Shown here: positions 16,470-25,024 of the stretch, one piece after another
Layout of the letters: every line of letters begins with the position of its first letter
Position numbering within the stretch: position 1 is the stretch's first letter
Virus record (IMG/VR): IMGVR_UViG_3300009160_000049
Location: 1 to 58,690 of that record
Source: a virus
Direction: 5' to 3' (one strand)
DNA: 58,690 bases
Made by a program: the position numbers and the translations under genes
Notes under the pieces: generated by a model
Told to the model about the DNA's origin: nothing
The model's database searches: none
What the model saw: only the letters and a program-made list of their open reading frames with translations

Positions 16470-16567
16470 TAATATTCTACATTCAAATAGTCTTAGCAAT
16501 AATATGCTGGACATATATGGTAATTTACGTATATAAACGTTTAAAAGACAAATATGGCAAAAAGTAA
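16466..16567 (+). CDS. 33-residue single-pass membrane protein
   Basis: The ATG overlaps the preceding stop (ATGA). MIIFYIQIVLAIICWTYMVI is a membrane helix, followed by a basic tail (YKRLKDKYGKK), giving inside-positive topology. It ends inside the next gene's first codons. It resembles the 16172 protein in size and layout only. Confidence 0.45.
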   Translation: MIIFYIQIVLAIICWTYMVIYVYKRLKDKYGKK

Positions 16568-16760
16568 AAAACAAATAGACAAGCTCAAAGCTCATTTCTT
16601 TATGTCTGTAAGTGATGGTAATGTAACTACACTATATGATGATAATGATGATAAATCAATATTAGCTGCAGGATTTGCATCAGCTATGATGGAAGATAGT
16701 TACTTATTAGATGCTATCAGTGCAGCATTTCTTATAACATTGGAGCAAAAAGAGAAATAA
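16554..16760 (+). CDS. Small hypothetical protein
   Basis: 68 residues: basic N-terminus (MAKSKKQIDKLKAHF), acidic loop (DDNDDKS), then a hydrophobic helix (ILAAGFASAMM). Probably soluble. Coupled to the preceding gene by a 14-nt overlap. Function unknown. Confidence 0.5.
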   Translation: MAKSKKQIDKLKAHFFMSVSDGNVTTLYDDNDDKSILAAGFASAMMEDSYLLDAISAAFLITLEQKEK

Positions 16761-16770
16761 ACTTTTAATT

Positions 16771-16893
16771 ATGAATAAGTATTTTTCATTTCATGAAGGC
16801 TTTTATAAGCTATTTAAGTCTAAGCAAAGATATTATCTATGGGATATGATTAAATGGTGTGTTAAAGAGTATTTTAAAACATACACAAGATAA
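16771..16893 (+). CDS. 40-residue hypothetical protein
   Basis: MNKYFSFHEGFYKLFKSK continues to a TAA 3 nt before the polymerase ATG. It is aromatic and basic with no membrane helix. Its position in a tightly packed run supports translation. Function unknown. Confidence 0.4.
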   Translation: MNKYFSFHEGFYKLFKSKQRYYLWDMIKWCVKEYFKTYTR

Positions 16894-16896
16894 CCT

Positions 16897-18849
16897 ATGA
16901 ACATACTCATCTATGATATTGAGACAATGCAGGAACTATTCCTCATTGGCATATATAATCCTGAGAGCAAAACTTATACAGAGTTTGAAGTGAGTAAGGA
17001 TAAGAACCAACTAGATGGGTATATGAGGTTTATTGAACAACACCCTGAATACTATTGGGTTGGTTATAATAACTTACGCTTTGACTCTCAAGTGATTGAG
17101 TGGATCTTGCGTAACTATGATGATTGGCATGAGCTTGCTGCTTTTGAAATAGCTGCTAAGATAGCACAAAAGGCTGCTGATATCATACATGATGCTAACT
17201 ATGATGTATTCCCTGAGTACAGAGAAGAATGGCTTACACTAAAGCAGATTGATTTGTTTAGAATCAATCACTATGACAACAAGAATAGAATGGTCTCACT
17301 AAAAAGGTTAGAGTTTGAGATGGATCTGGAGAACATTGAAGAGATGCCAGTACACCATACTAAAACAAACATGACTGATGATGATATTCAACTAACTAAA
17401 GACTATTGTAAGAATGATGTTATGGCTACCTATGAGTTCTACAAGGTGACAACAGGTGATACAGACCATCCATTGTACAAGGGTAACAATCAAATAGAGC
17501 TGAGACAAGACATTGAAGAAGAGTTTGGTATACCATGCTTAAACTATTCTGATAGCAAGATTGGTGATGAGATGATTAAGAAGTTCTATTGTCAAGAGAA
17601 GAACATACAATACTCTGATTTACCAAAGAAAGGTAAGTTTAGAACTGAAGTGAAGGTGAGACATTGTATAGCTGATTACATTACATTCCAAACACCAAAG
17701 CTAAAAGATTTCTTAAAGAAGGTTAGCAAAGAGGTATTGACAATGAAGGATGAATTCAAAGAATCATTACAATTTTATGAAAATACGTACACGTTTGCAA
17801 AGGGTGGCCTTCATACAGAGAACAAACCAAAGATTTTTGAGTCTGATGAGGATTATGAAATTATTGATTGGGATGTGTCTAGCTATTATCCAGCTATTAT
17901 CATTAACAATGGTAGATATCCTGGTCACTTGGGTAAGGAATTCTTACTTGGGTACAAAGCAATGTTTGATAAAAGGTTGGAACTCAAACCAATGGCCAAG
18001 AAAGACAAGAAAATAGCAGGTATTGTTGGTGCTCTTAAACTTGCAGTTAACTCTGTGTATGGTAAGTCTAGTGACATGCAAAACTGGATATATGACAGAC
18101 AGCTAACAATGTTTACCACTATCACAGGCGAACTGAGTCTTCTTATGCTCATCGAAGCATATGAACTAGCTGATATACATGTTATATCTGCAAATACAGA
18201 TGGTGTAACTATTAGGATTAAGAAATCACTAATAGATAAGATGCATGAGATTAATAAGTGGTGGATGGATCTAACTAGCTATGAGCTAGAGCGTACAGAC
18301 TATGCTAAGATTATATTCTCTACAGTAAATGACTATCTAGCAATTAAAACTAATGGAGAAATCAAAAAGAAGGGTGACTTCCTTACAGACTTTGAACTAC
18401 ACAAAAATAAGTCTGCCAGGATTGTACCTATTGCATTGGAGCAGTTTTTTGTTAATGATGTGCCTGTGGCTACCACCATTCGCAATCATACAAATATATA
18501 TGACTATTGTCTCAGGCAAAAAGCTAGTAAAGACTTTCATTATGAAGGTCATAGCAAAGAGACAAAGACAGTCTACAATAAGCTGATTAGATATTATGTA
18601 TCCAATACAGGAGAGAAGCTACTGAAGGTGAAGAATCACAATTCAGATAGCACAGCTGTTGATATATCACAAGTGGAAGCAGGTGATTGGGTGATGCATG
18701 TATGCAACAATCTAAAACCAGACCATCCATTAGATAATATCAATCATGCATATTATATTGAGCGTGCTGAACGCATAATACACAAGATACAACTAGAGGG
18801 TAAGAAACGTAAAATCATTGTTAACCCTAATCAAATTAGTTTGTTCTAA
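16897..18849 (+). CDS. polB: Family B DNA polymerase with 3'-5' exonuclease
   Basis: 650 residues. The exonuclease has Exo I YDIET (6-10), Exo II YNNLRFDSQ (57-65) and Exo III YCKNDVMATYEFY (170-182). Polymerase motif A is DWDVSSYYP (324-332), motif B KLAVNSVYG (381-389), and motif C NTDG (433-436) in place of the usual DTD. All catalytic parts are present, so it should replicate and proofread phage DNA. The last residues, QISLF, match the bacterial beta-clamp binding pentapeptide (QLxLF), suggesting use of the host sliding clamp. It is shorter than typical cellular PolB (750-900), as in many phages. Its stop overlaps the next ATG by one base. Confidence 0.95.
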   Translation: MNILIYDIETMQELFLIGIYNPESKTYTEFEVSKDKNQLDGYMRFIEQHPEYYWVGYNNLRFDSQVIEWILRNYDDWHELAAFEIAAKIAQKAADIIHDANYDVFPEYREEWLTLKQIDLFRINHYDNKNRMVSLKRLEFEMDLENIEEMPVHHTKTNMTDDDIQLTKDYCKNDVMATYEFYKVTTGDTDHPLYKGNNQIELRQDIEEEFGIPCLNYSDSKIGDEMIKKFYCQEKNIQYSDLPKKGKFRTEVKVRHCIADYITFQTPKLKDFLKKVSKEVLTMKDEFKESLQFYENTYTFAKGGLHTENKPKIFESDEDYEIIDWDVSSYYPAIIINNGRYPGHLGKEFLLGYKAMFDKRLELKPMAKKDKKIAGIVGALKLAVNSVYGKSSDMQNWIYDRQLTMFTTITGELSLLMLIEAYELADIHVISANTDGVTIRIKKSLIDKMHEINKWWMDLTSYELERTDYAKIIFSTVNDYLAIKTNGEIKKKGDFLTDFELHKNKSARIVPIALEQFFVNDVPVATTIRNHTNIYDYCLRQKASKDFHYEGHSKETKTVYNKLIRYYVSNTGEKLLKVKNHNSDSTAVDISQVEAGDWVMHVCNNLKPDHPLDNINHAYYIERAERIIHKIQLEGKKRKIIVNPNQISLF

Positions 18850-19103
18850 TGGCAAAGATAAATAGAGAGAATATTGGTGAGCACTTGGTAGACTATCAAT
18901 TAGGAATGATTGGTAAGTCTACACAAGAAGCATATATGACAAGAGAATGGTATAGCAAATGGACTATGACACAAGAACAACATGATCAGTTCAAAGCTTA
19001 TGCTATACCATTGATGAAAAAGGTATTTAAAATAAACAAAGCAAGAGCTGAAGCAAACTTTCAATGGTTTGACCTACAGTTTGGTTTACGTATTAAAGAT
19101 TAA
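18849..19103 (+). CDS. Small hypothetical protein coupled to polymerase
   Basis: 84 residues, helical and basic, rich in Trp (WYSKWTMTQEQ, FQWFDLQFG). It starts within the polymerase stop codon (TAATG), so it is translationally coupled. A polymerase accessory role is possible but only by position. Confidence 0.55.
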   Translation: MAKINRENIGEHLVDYQLGMIGKSTQEAYMTREWYSKWTMTQEQHDQFKAYAIPLMKKVFKINKARAEANFQWFDLQFGLRIKD

Positions 19104-19106
19104 TTT

Positions 19107-19283
19107 ATGACTAATCAAAAATATATAATTAGTTCTGTAAAGACATCGTCCAGCAGATCTCTCTCAAAAAGAGGGGTTAATTGGTGGATATATACAACAA
19201 CACCTAGAAAGAAGAAACACAGTGGTCCATTCTATTCTAGATGGGAAGCACAACAACAATTAGATCAAATTTTAAACAGATAG
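19107..19283 (+). CDS. Small basic hypothetical protein
   Basis: 58 residues, Ser/Lys/Arg-rich (SVKTSSSRSLSKRG, then TPRKKKHSG) with a Trp pair. It starts 3 nt after the preceding stop and ends 2 nt before the next ATG. Function unknown. Confidence 0.5.
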   Translation: MTNQKYIISSVKTSSSRSLSKRGVNWWIYTTTPRKKKHSGPFYSRWEAQQQLDQILNR

Positions 19284-19285
19284 TT

Positions 19286-19843
19286 ATGGGAGCAACACAA
19301 TTTAAAGTAAGATACAGTGGTAAAACAGCAGATGAAGCATATAGAAAAGCTTGTGATGACGCAGAAGAAGAATATGGTCATCAAGATGGATATAATGGTA
19401 CTATCAGTACTACCCCTGGATTCAGAGATGAAACAGAAGCATATGGTAAAAGTAAGTTTGATGATGTATCTGCTTATATACGTAATAGATTTGAAAACAT
19501 GAACAAATATGATTGTTCAGCTATATGTATTAGACAACCTATTGCTAATAAGAACAAGACTAAGTCTCACGTGGAGCACATTGTAACACCTGGTACAAAG
19601 AAATGGGTTCTTAAATATGTAGTGTTCAATGATTATAATGATCAACTAATTGGATCTTTTTCTACTAAAGGTGATGCTGTTAAGAAAGCTAGAGACATTA
19701 CAGAAAAGCACCAAACCTCTACATATATAAATATGGAGAAAGTGCTTGAGAAAGGTGATAGAAGAGTAGCTAAGATAACATACAAGAAAGCACCAACAGA
19801 AAGAGATGGTGAGTGGATATTCTTTGGTTATGCAGCAGAATAA
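19286..19843 (+). CDS. Hypothetical protein with repeated Lys-rich domain
   Basis: 185 residues from the ATG at 19286. I preferred this over an ATG at 19241 that lies within the upstream gene. The N-terminal part (YSGKTADEAYRKACDDAEEE) is a helix with a beta strand; later segments repeat a similar strand-helix layout (KGDAVKKARDITEKH). It looks like two related alpha/beta units. Function not recognised. Confidence 0.6.
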   Translation: MGATQFKVRYSGKTADEAYRKACDDAEEEYGHQDGYNGTISTTPGFRDETEAYGKSKFDDVSAYIRNRFENMNKYDCSAICIRQPIANKNKTKSHVEHIVTPGTKKWVLKYVVFNDYNDQLIGSFSTKGDAVKKARDITEKHQTSTYINMEKVLEKGDRRVAKITYKKAPTERDGEWIFFGYAAE

Positions 19844-19858
19844 TTAAAATTAAATAAA

Positions 19859-20089
19859 ATGCCAGATATTTCAATGTGCAAAGGTGGTCATTGTATGCTA
19901 AGATTACAATGTCACAGATATACAGCAACAGCTGAACCTTTAGGTCAATCATTTTTCTCAGAACCTCCATATAAAGTAAACATGATGCTAGATGAACACA
20001 ATGCTAATCTAGGTGTTGTCACAACAGCTTGTGCTTATTTTTGGAATAATGAAAAATATAAAAAAGATGAGCAAAAACCTACAAATTAA
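19859..20089 (+). CDS. Small cysteine-rich protein
   Basis: 76 residues. The N-terminus carries CKGGHCMLRLQCHRYTA (Cys 7, 12, 18), a short Cys pattern that I associate with small phage proteins that may bind zinc or an iron-sulphur cluster; a fourth Cys lies near residue 58. The ATG lies in an AAATAAA leader. Function unknown. Confidence 0.6.
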   Translation: MPDISMCKGGHCMLRLQCHRYTATAEPLGQSFFSEPPYKVNMMLDEHNANLGVVTTACAYFWNNEKYKKDEQKPTN

Positions 20090-20261
20090 TGATGATTGGG
20101 AGAGAGAATCTCTCAAGGATTTAGTATATTTGCAAGAGACACAACAGATACTTGAAGAGGAGTTTAGAAGAATAAAACTACCTGCTCAGATAGTAGTAAT
20201 AGATAAAGACAAAATACTAAACAGAGAACATGAACATCAAAGTAACCCCTTACCATTTTGA
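20067..20261 (+). CDS. Small hypothetical protein
   Basis: 64 residues from ATG 20067, acidic and helical (LKDLVYLQETQQILEEEF). It overlaps the previous gene by 23 nt and the next by 32 nt. An earlier ATG in frame would deepen the overlap, so I chose this one. Function unknown. Confidence 0.45.
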   Translation: MSKNLQINDDWERESLKDLVYLQETQQILEEEFRRIKLPAQIVVIDKDKILNREHEHQSNPLPF

Positions 20262-20856
20262 GCAGTTGCTTAAAGATGGATTTACATTAGACATGATATT
20301 TCTTCTCAAGCTGATAGATGAAGAATTTGATATCAAGACATTAGCTGAAGGAGGAGCAAAGACAGACATGCTATGTCAAACTTTACGTAGAAAAGGACTA
20401 ATGTCTGAACAATTTAAGATTACAGTGTTAGGTAGGAATCTATTGGAATTCATGAACTCACGTGCTAAGACTAGCAAGATTGTAAAGAAAACACAAACCT
20501 TTGCTGAGTTTGAGAGATGGTGGGCTGCTTATCCAGGAACAGATATCTTTACACATAAAGGTAAAAGCTTCTCAGGTGGTAGAACATTACGTGTTTACAG
20601 AGATGACTGTCAAGTAAAACTAGATTCTATTCTTGCTGAAGGAGAATACACTATTGATCAGCTTATAGCAGCATTAGAATATGAAGTGTTACAGAAGAAA
20701 GAAAACTCTTTCAAGACAGGTACAAACAGGTTGACTTACATGCAAGGTAGTCTCACTTATTTGAATCAACGCTCATTTCAAAACTATATAGAGCTTATCA
20801 ATCAGGGTGTGGTAATTAAAGAGGCTGACGAACCAATTAAAGGAATGGACATATGA
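20230..20856 (+). CDS. Probable replicative helicase loader / replication initiator
   Basis: 208 residues. The N-terminal half has an HTH-like helical region (LLKLIDEEFDIKTLAEGG...LRRKGLMSEQFKIT). The C-terminal half (FAEFERWWAAYPGTD...LTYLNQRSFQNYIEL) resembles the domain in phage replication and helicase-loader proteins that ends in a Q-R-x-W/F segment. It overlaps the DnaB-like helicase ATG by 4 nt, the classical loader-helicase arrangement. Activity is inferred from context and weak similarity. Confidence 0.55.
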   Translation: MNIKVTPYHFEQLLKDGFTLDMIFLLKLIDEEFDIKTLAEGGAKTDMLCQTLRRKGLMSEQFKITVLGRNLLEFMNSRAKTSKIVKKTQTFAEFERWWAAYPGTDIFTHKGKSFSGGRTLRVYRDDCQVKLDSILAEGEYTIDQLIAALEYEVLQKKENSFKTGTNRLTYMQGSLTYLNQRSFQNYIELINQGVVIKEADEPIKGMDI

Positions 20857-21914
20857 GTTTTGAAGATTTAAAACGAGAAGTTCAAGCTGGCCTAGATGGT
20901 AGAAACAATGGTATACCTATGGGCTTTGACAGATTGAACAGATACATTGGTATCAGGAAGTCTATGTACACACTTGTAGGTGGTCTCACTGGATCAGGTA
21001 AAACTAGCTTCATTGATGATGCTTACGTTTTAAATCCATTTGATTGGTATATTGCTAACAAACCACCAGAGCTGAAGTTACGCATCATATATCGCTCTAT
21101 GGAGCGTAGTAGAACGTATAAGTATGCCAAGTGGGTAAGTAGAAAGATATTCCTAGACCAAGGAGTAGTTATTCCTGTGCCAAAGCTATTAGGTTGGACA
21201 GAGAAGATGACGAGTGATGAGCACGATTTGTTCTTGATGTATGAAGATTATATGGAGAACATGAAAGATGTTATTACAATCATTGATGGACCAGAGAACC
21301 CAATAGGCATAGCTAAGCATCTAAGAGACCATGCACTAGAGAATGGTGTAATAGAAGATGTAGATAAATACAACAAAAGATACATTCCTAATAATGAGAA
21401 TGAACTAACTATTGTTGTTATTGATCATATAGGTTTATTAAAACCAACAAAAGACTATCCTACTAAAAAGCAACTGATAGATAAAATGTCAGATGAGCTT
21501 AGATATGCTAGAGATATGTATGGTTATAGTCCTGTGATTGTCAGTCAGTTCAACAGAGACATTTCTAGTCCAATGAGATTAAAGAATGGTGATGTAGAAC
21601 CACAGTTGGAAGACTTTGCTGACAGTTCACAGACACAGAACGATGCTGATGTTGTCCTAGCATTATTTGATCCTATGAGATACAAGGTGCAAGACCCATC
21701 AGGCTATGACCTGAACAAACTCAGAGATGAGCATGGTGCAAAGTATTTCAGATCCTTGAGACTTATCAAGAATTCTTATGGTGAAGATGATGTAAGGATT
21801 GGTCTAGGCTTCCTAGGTCAGATTGGTATGTTTAAAGAACTACCAAAGGTTAAGTATATGAATGAAAACGTATACAATGAGATTATTAATAAAACTTTTT
21901 TTATAAACAAATAA
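20853..21914 (+). CDS. DnaB-like replicative helicase (RecA-fold domain)
   Basis: 353 residues. Walker A GGLTGSGKTSF (about residues 43-53), Walker B IVVIDHIGLL (about 188-197), and a sensor-type VIVSQFNRD (about 227-235) followed by the DADVVLALFDP segment. The N-terminal DnaB interaction domain is absent, so this is a minimal ring helicase relying on the C-terminal motor. It unwinds DNA at the fork with the primase encoded at 25025. It lies in the middle of the replication block. Confidence 0.85.
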   Translation: MSFEDLKREVQAGLDGRNNGIPMGFDRLNRYIGIRKSMYTLVGGLTGSGKTSFIDDAYVLNPFDWYIANKPPELKLRIIYRSMERSRTYKYAKWVSRKIFLDQGVVIPVPKLLGWTEKMTSDEHDLFLMYEDYMENMKDVITIIDGPENPIGIAKHLRDHALENGVIEDVDKYNKRYIPNNENELTIVVIDHIGLLKPTKDYPTKKQLIDKMSDELRYARDMYGYSPVIVSQFNRDISSPMRLKNGDVEPQLEDFADSSQTQNDADVVLALFDPMRYKVQDPSGYDLNKLRDEHGAKYFRSLRLIKNSYGEDDVRIGLGFLGQIGMFKELPKVKYMNENVYNEIINKTFFINK

Positions 21915-21915
21915 C

Positions 21916-22122
21916 ATGAGATTAAACGTTAAAATGTATAATACATTACCCACTAAGAAGAGCCATTGGTGGCAAGTGGTGTTGTTTCCTACAGTGAGTG
22001 TGATGAACAACATACAAAAACATGACCCATACTTAGCTGTGAATGCTGAGTATTTGTTCTGGTCAATTACAACAATTATAAGCTATGGCAAAAAAGGTCA
22101 ACACCCTTACGTTACGAGATAA
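21916..22122 (+). CDS. Small hypothetical protein
   Basis: 68 residues, basic and aromatic, with one moderately hydrophobic stretch. It starts 1 nt after the helicase and overlaps the next helicase gene by 38 nt. Coding is likely from its position, but I recognise nothing in it. Confidence 0.4.
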   Translation: MRLNVKMYNTLPTKKSHWWQVVLFPTVSVMNNIQKHDPYLAVNAEYLFWSITTIISYGKKGQHPYVTR

Positions 22123-23179
22123 GAGACAACAAGAGTTTGCTCAAGTGTTCTTAGACCATGGTGAATTTGGTATTCTAAACTTGTGTCCTAGATTTGGTAA
22201 GATATATACAACTATCAACATCCTGGAGAAAATGGATAAGAATATCAACATCCTCATAGCATATCCTGATTTAAAGATTAAGGATGCTTGGGAATCAGAT
22301 TTTAAAGCTAGAAAGTATAAGAATCCAAACATCACTTATACAACACATCTATCTATTAAAAAGCACATAGGAGGCTTTTGGGACCTAGTTGTACTTGATG
22401 AGATACATTTACTCTCTGAAGCACAAATAGAGGCTGTAAAGGAACTTATGTGTGTAAGTGTGCTTGGTTTAACAGGAACCTTAGCATCAGATACAGAAGA
22501 AACATTAGGACTAGAGTTAAAACTACCAGTTTTAGCTACGTATTCCATAGAACAAGCAATTAGAGAAGGTGTTATCACAGACTATGAAATCAGAGTTATC
22601 TCTGTACCTTTAGATAACAAGGTGGCAATCAACTATAAAGGTAAAATGAAGACTGAGAAGAAACAGTTTGATGCTTATGGTTGGGTCATAGATCAGATGG
22701 AAAGACAGAGAAATAATACAATGTTCTTACGTTTAGCTAGGATGAGAATTATCCAAGGCAGTCTTGCAAAACTTAACAAGACTAAAGAACTCTTAGCAAA
22801 GCATAAGGACGAGCGTATTTTAGTATTCTGTGGGGTCACAAAGATTGCAGATGCATTAGGCATTCCTGTATATCATAGCAAAGCAGGTGACAAAGAAGTG
22901 TTTGAAGACTTTGCATCTGGAGGAGGTAACCACCTGGCTGTTGTAAAGATAGGTAATACAGGAGTTACATATAAGCCTCTTAATAGAGTGATAATCAATT
23001 ACTTTGATAGCAACGCTGAGAATCTTGCACAAAAGATTAATAGATGCATGGCTATGGAGTATAATACACCTGATAAGAAGGCACACATCTACATCATCTG
23101 TTCTACAGAGGAAGTAGAGAAGAAATGGCTTAGAAAAGCATTAGAATTTTTTGATAAAAACAAAATAGTATACTTATGA
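22085..23179 (+). CDS. SF2 (DEAD/SNF2-type) helicase with altered Walker A
   Basis: 364 residues. Motif I reads CPRFGKIYTT (about 34-43), with Ile where Thr or Ser normally follows Lys. Motif Ia lies in NILIAYPDLKIKDAW, motif II is VVLDEIHLL (103-110), motif III is LTGT, and a C-terminal helicase lobe contains ILVFCGVTKIA, later GVTYKPLNRVIINY and a Gln/Arg motif (AQKINRCMAM). It resembles the short UvsW/SNF2-like helicases of large phages, used in recombination or fork remodelling. The missing Thr/Ser would weaken Mg-ATP binding unless it is compensated. It is coupled to the next gene by 4 nt. Confidence 0.8.
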   Translation: MAKKVNTLTLRDKRQQEFAQVFLDHGEFGILNLCPRFGKIYTTINILEKMDKNINILIAYPDLKIKDAWESDFKARKYKNPNITYTTHLSIKKHIGGFWDLVVLDEIHLLSEAQIEAVKELMCVSVLGLTGTLASDTEETLGLELKLPVLATYSIEQAIREGVITDYEIRVISVPLDNKVAINYKGKMKTEKKQFDAYGWVIDQMERQRNNTMFLRLARMRIIQGSLAKLNKTKELLAKHKDERILVFCGVTKIADALGIPVYHSKAGDKEVFEDFASGGGNHLAVVKIGNTGVTYKPLNRVIINYFDSNAENLAQKINRCMAMEYNTPDKKAHIYIICSTEEVEKKWLRKALEFFDKNKIVYL

Positions 23180-23388
23180 TATTAGAATTAGTAGAAGAAA
23201 TAAACCCAGCAACTGGTACAATGTACGTAGTGAGAACTGACAATAATTCTGTCAAGTGGTTTTCTAAAAGAGAAGATGCAGAAGCGTTCTATGACGCAAT
23301 ATTAGCTGATATAAATTTATTAAAACAGCAAAAAAATGTTTTGAAATCAGAAGAAATTGATGTACCTTTGGAGGAAACAAATCAATAA
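23176..23388 (+). CDS. Small hypothetical protein
   Basis: 70 residues, acidic, with an N-terminal beta pair (ILELVEEINPATGTMYVVRTD) and a helical C-terminus. It starts with a 4-nt overlap after the SF2 helicase and precedes the Sak4-like ATPase. Function unknown. Confidence 0.5.
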   Translation: MILELVEEINPATGTMYVVRTDNNSVKWFSKREDAEAFYDAILADINLLKQQKNVLKSEEIDVPLEETNQ

Positions 23389-23393
23389 AAAAC

Positions 23394-24065
23394 ATGGCAA
23401 GCAAATTAATTGGAATTGTTGGTTCTACAGGAACTGGCAAGTCAACATCAGTGAAACATTTAAATCCAAAGGAAACTTACATCATCAATGTTGCTAAAAA
23501 GGAATTACCTTTCAAAGGAGCAGAGAAGTTGTACAACGCAGAGAACAAGAACTACAAAGAAGTGGATGATGCAAATGAGATTACACGTCTATTAAAGACT
23601 ATCTCAGAGAAAGCACCACACATTAAGAACATCATTATTGAAGACTCTAATTACATTATGGGATTCAATATGATTGCTAAAGCTACAGAAGCTGGCTTTA
23701 CTAAATTTAGCATAATGGCTAGAGATATGGTAGAGTTGTTTAGAGAAGCAAGACGCTTACGTGATGACATCAAAGTGTTCTATTTCACACACCCTGAAAC
23801 TATTGAAGATGGTGGTGAGATTATAGGATATAAGATTAAGACAGCAGGTAAGTTGATTGACAATCAGATTGTCCTTGAGGGTTTACTAACAGTGTGTTTA
23901 TACACATACGTGGAAGAGAGCAAAGATGGCACAGCCACATATAACTTTATAACTAATAGGTTTAGAAAGTATCCAGCAAAGAGTCCTGATGGAATGTTTG
24001 CAGATATCAAGATGCCTAATAACTTACAAGAAGTAGTCAATGCAATTGATGAATATTACAATTAA
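23394..24065 (+). CDS. Sak4/AAA_24-like P-loop ATPase
   Basis: 223 residues. Walker A GSTGTGKSTSV lies near residues 9-20 and a Walker B-like strand NIIIEDSNYIMG near 79-91, with a later FYFTHPE strand. Size and layout match the phage Sak4-like RecA-fold single-strand annealing ATPases (AAA_24 group). The SSB-like gene directly downstream supports this, since Sak4 proteins work with a phage SSB. It probably acts in recombination-dependent replication. Confidence 0.75.
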   Translation: MASKLIGIVGSTGTGKSTSVKHLNPKETYIINVAKKELPFKGAEKLYNAENKNYKEVDDANEITRLLKTISEKAPHIKNIIIEDSNYIMGFNMIAKATEAGFTKFSIMARDMVELFREARRLRDDIKVFYFTHPETIEDGGEIIGYKIKTAGKLIDNQIVLEGLLTVCLYTYVEESKDGTATYNFITNRFRKYPAKSPDGMFADIKMPNNLQEVVNAIDEYYN

Positions 24066-24086
24066 AAACAATTAAATCCAGAAAAA

Positions 24087-24962
24087 ATGAGTAACATTGG
24101 AGGAGAAAAAAGAGAAAACCCAGTATTTGAAGACAAAGAATTTGCCAAAAAGGTTGGCTTATTCGAAGCAAAGGTGATTGCAGTAAACCCAACAAGAGAG
24201 CAATATGCTGACGTATTGGGTAGAGAACTAAAAGAAGACAGTAAAGCTACTGACTACTTAGGTACAAGTAAAGATGGTAATGCAAGATTACGTTTAGACT
24301 TTTGGTTAGAAGAAGTTAAATCACAAGACAAGTACAAACTAACTTTCTTTATTGAGAACAAAGAGAAAGAAAATAGAGATGGTACAAAGAAACAATACAT
24401 CAACAATGTAGGACGTTGTACATGGGCAGACAGTCCAAACAACTTACCAACATGGTTCAAAGAAAGAGAGAATCGTGTAGCATTTGTTGGTGAAGAAGAC
24501 TTATACAATTTCTTACGCTCTTGGTTAAGTAACATTGATTTCAGCAGTAAGAAATCTACATTACAAGTGGAGTTTAATAAGTTGATTAAGGGTAATGTAA
24601 GAGAACTTAGTGAGCAGATTAACTCTGAGTGGGCTAACAGCATTGTAGCCTTAGCAACTATCAGCAGTAAAGAAACAGAAGAAGGTGTAAAAGAGTATCA
24701 GAATGTATACAACAAAGCATTCTTACCTCCATATAGCATCAAAGCTTTCAGATTGGTAGATTACAACAGAGCTGACTCAGTTAGTGCTTTACGTCAAAAG
24801 TCTTCTAAAGACTTAAAACCTCATGAGCGTTTTGTAATAAACGTAGTGGGTGAGTATGGTTGTAAAGACTTCTTTACATTTAAAGAGTTAAAGGAATATA
24901 GTTCTGAAGACAATTTAGTAGCATCTGACAAAGTTATGGAAGATGATGACAGTGATTTTTAG
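24087..24962 (+). CDS. Probable single-stranded DNA-binding protein
   Basis: 291 residues, a beta-rich N-terminal core with many Lys and aromatic residues (RLRLDFWLEEVKSQDKYKLTF...), and an acidic flexible end finishing in MEDDDSDF. That tip resembles the DDDIPF-type tail by which bacterial and phage SSBs recruit partners: acidic run plus terminal Phe. It follows the Sak4-like gene by 21 nt and ends in a terminator. The fold cannot be shown from sequence alone; the role is inferred from tail and neighbours. Confidence 0.6.
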   Translation: MSNIGGEKRENPVFEDKEFAKKVGLFEAKVIAVNPTREQYADVLGRELKEDSKATDYLGTSKDGNARLRLDFWLEEVKSQDKYKLTFFIENKEKENRDGTKKQYINNVGRCTWADSPNNLPTWFKERENRVAFVGEEDLYNFLRSWLSNIDFSSKKSTLQVEFNKLIKGNVRELSEQINSEWANSIVALATISSKETEEGVKEYQNVYNKAFLPPYSIKAFRLVDYNRADSVSALRQKSSKDLKPHERFVINVVGEYGCKDFFTFKELKEYSSEDNLVASDKVMEDDDSDF

Positions 24963-24985
24963 TGTGTCCCCTCTAAATACGAATT

Positions 24986-25009
24986 GGCCTCACACTTGTG
25001 GGGCCTTTT
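24986..25009 (+). terminator. Rho-independent terminator
   Basis: GGCCTCAC (24986-24993) pairs with GTGGGGCC (24998-25005) around ACTT, followed by TTTT. It ends the transcript of the SSB-like gene. Confidence 0.85.
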
Positions 25010-25024
25010 CATTAACCCTATATT

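Noticed and set aside
19560-19580. A second CACGTGGA match resembling parS
   Set aside because: It lies within a coding region and breaks the palindrome (TCTCACGTGGAGC), so it is probably chance.
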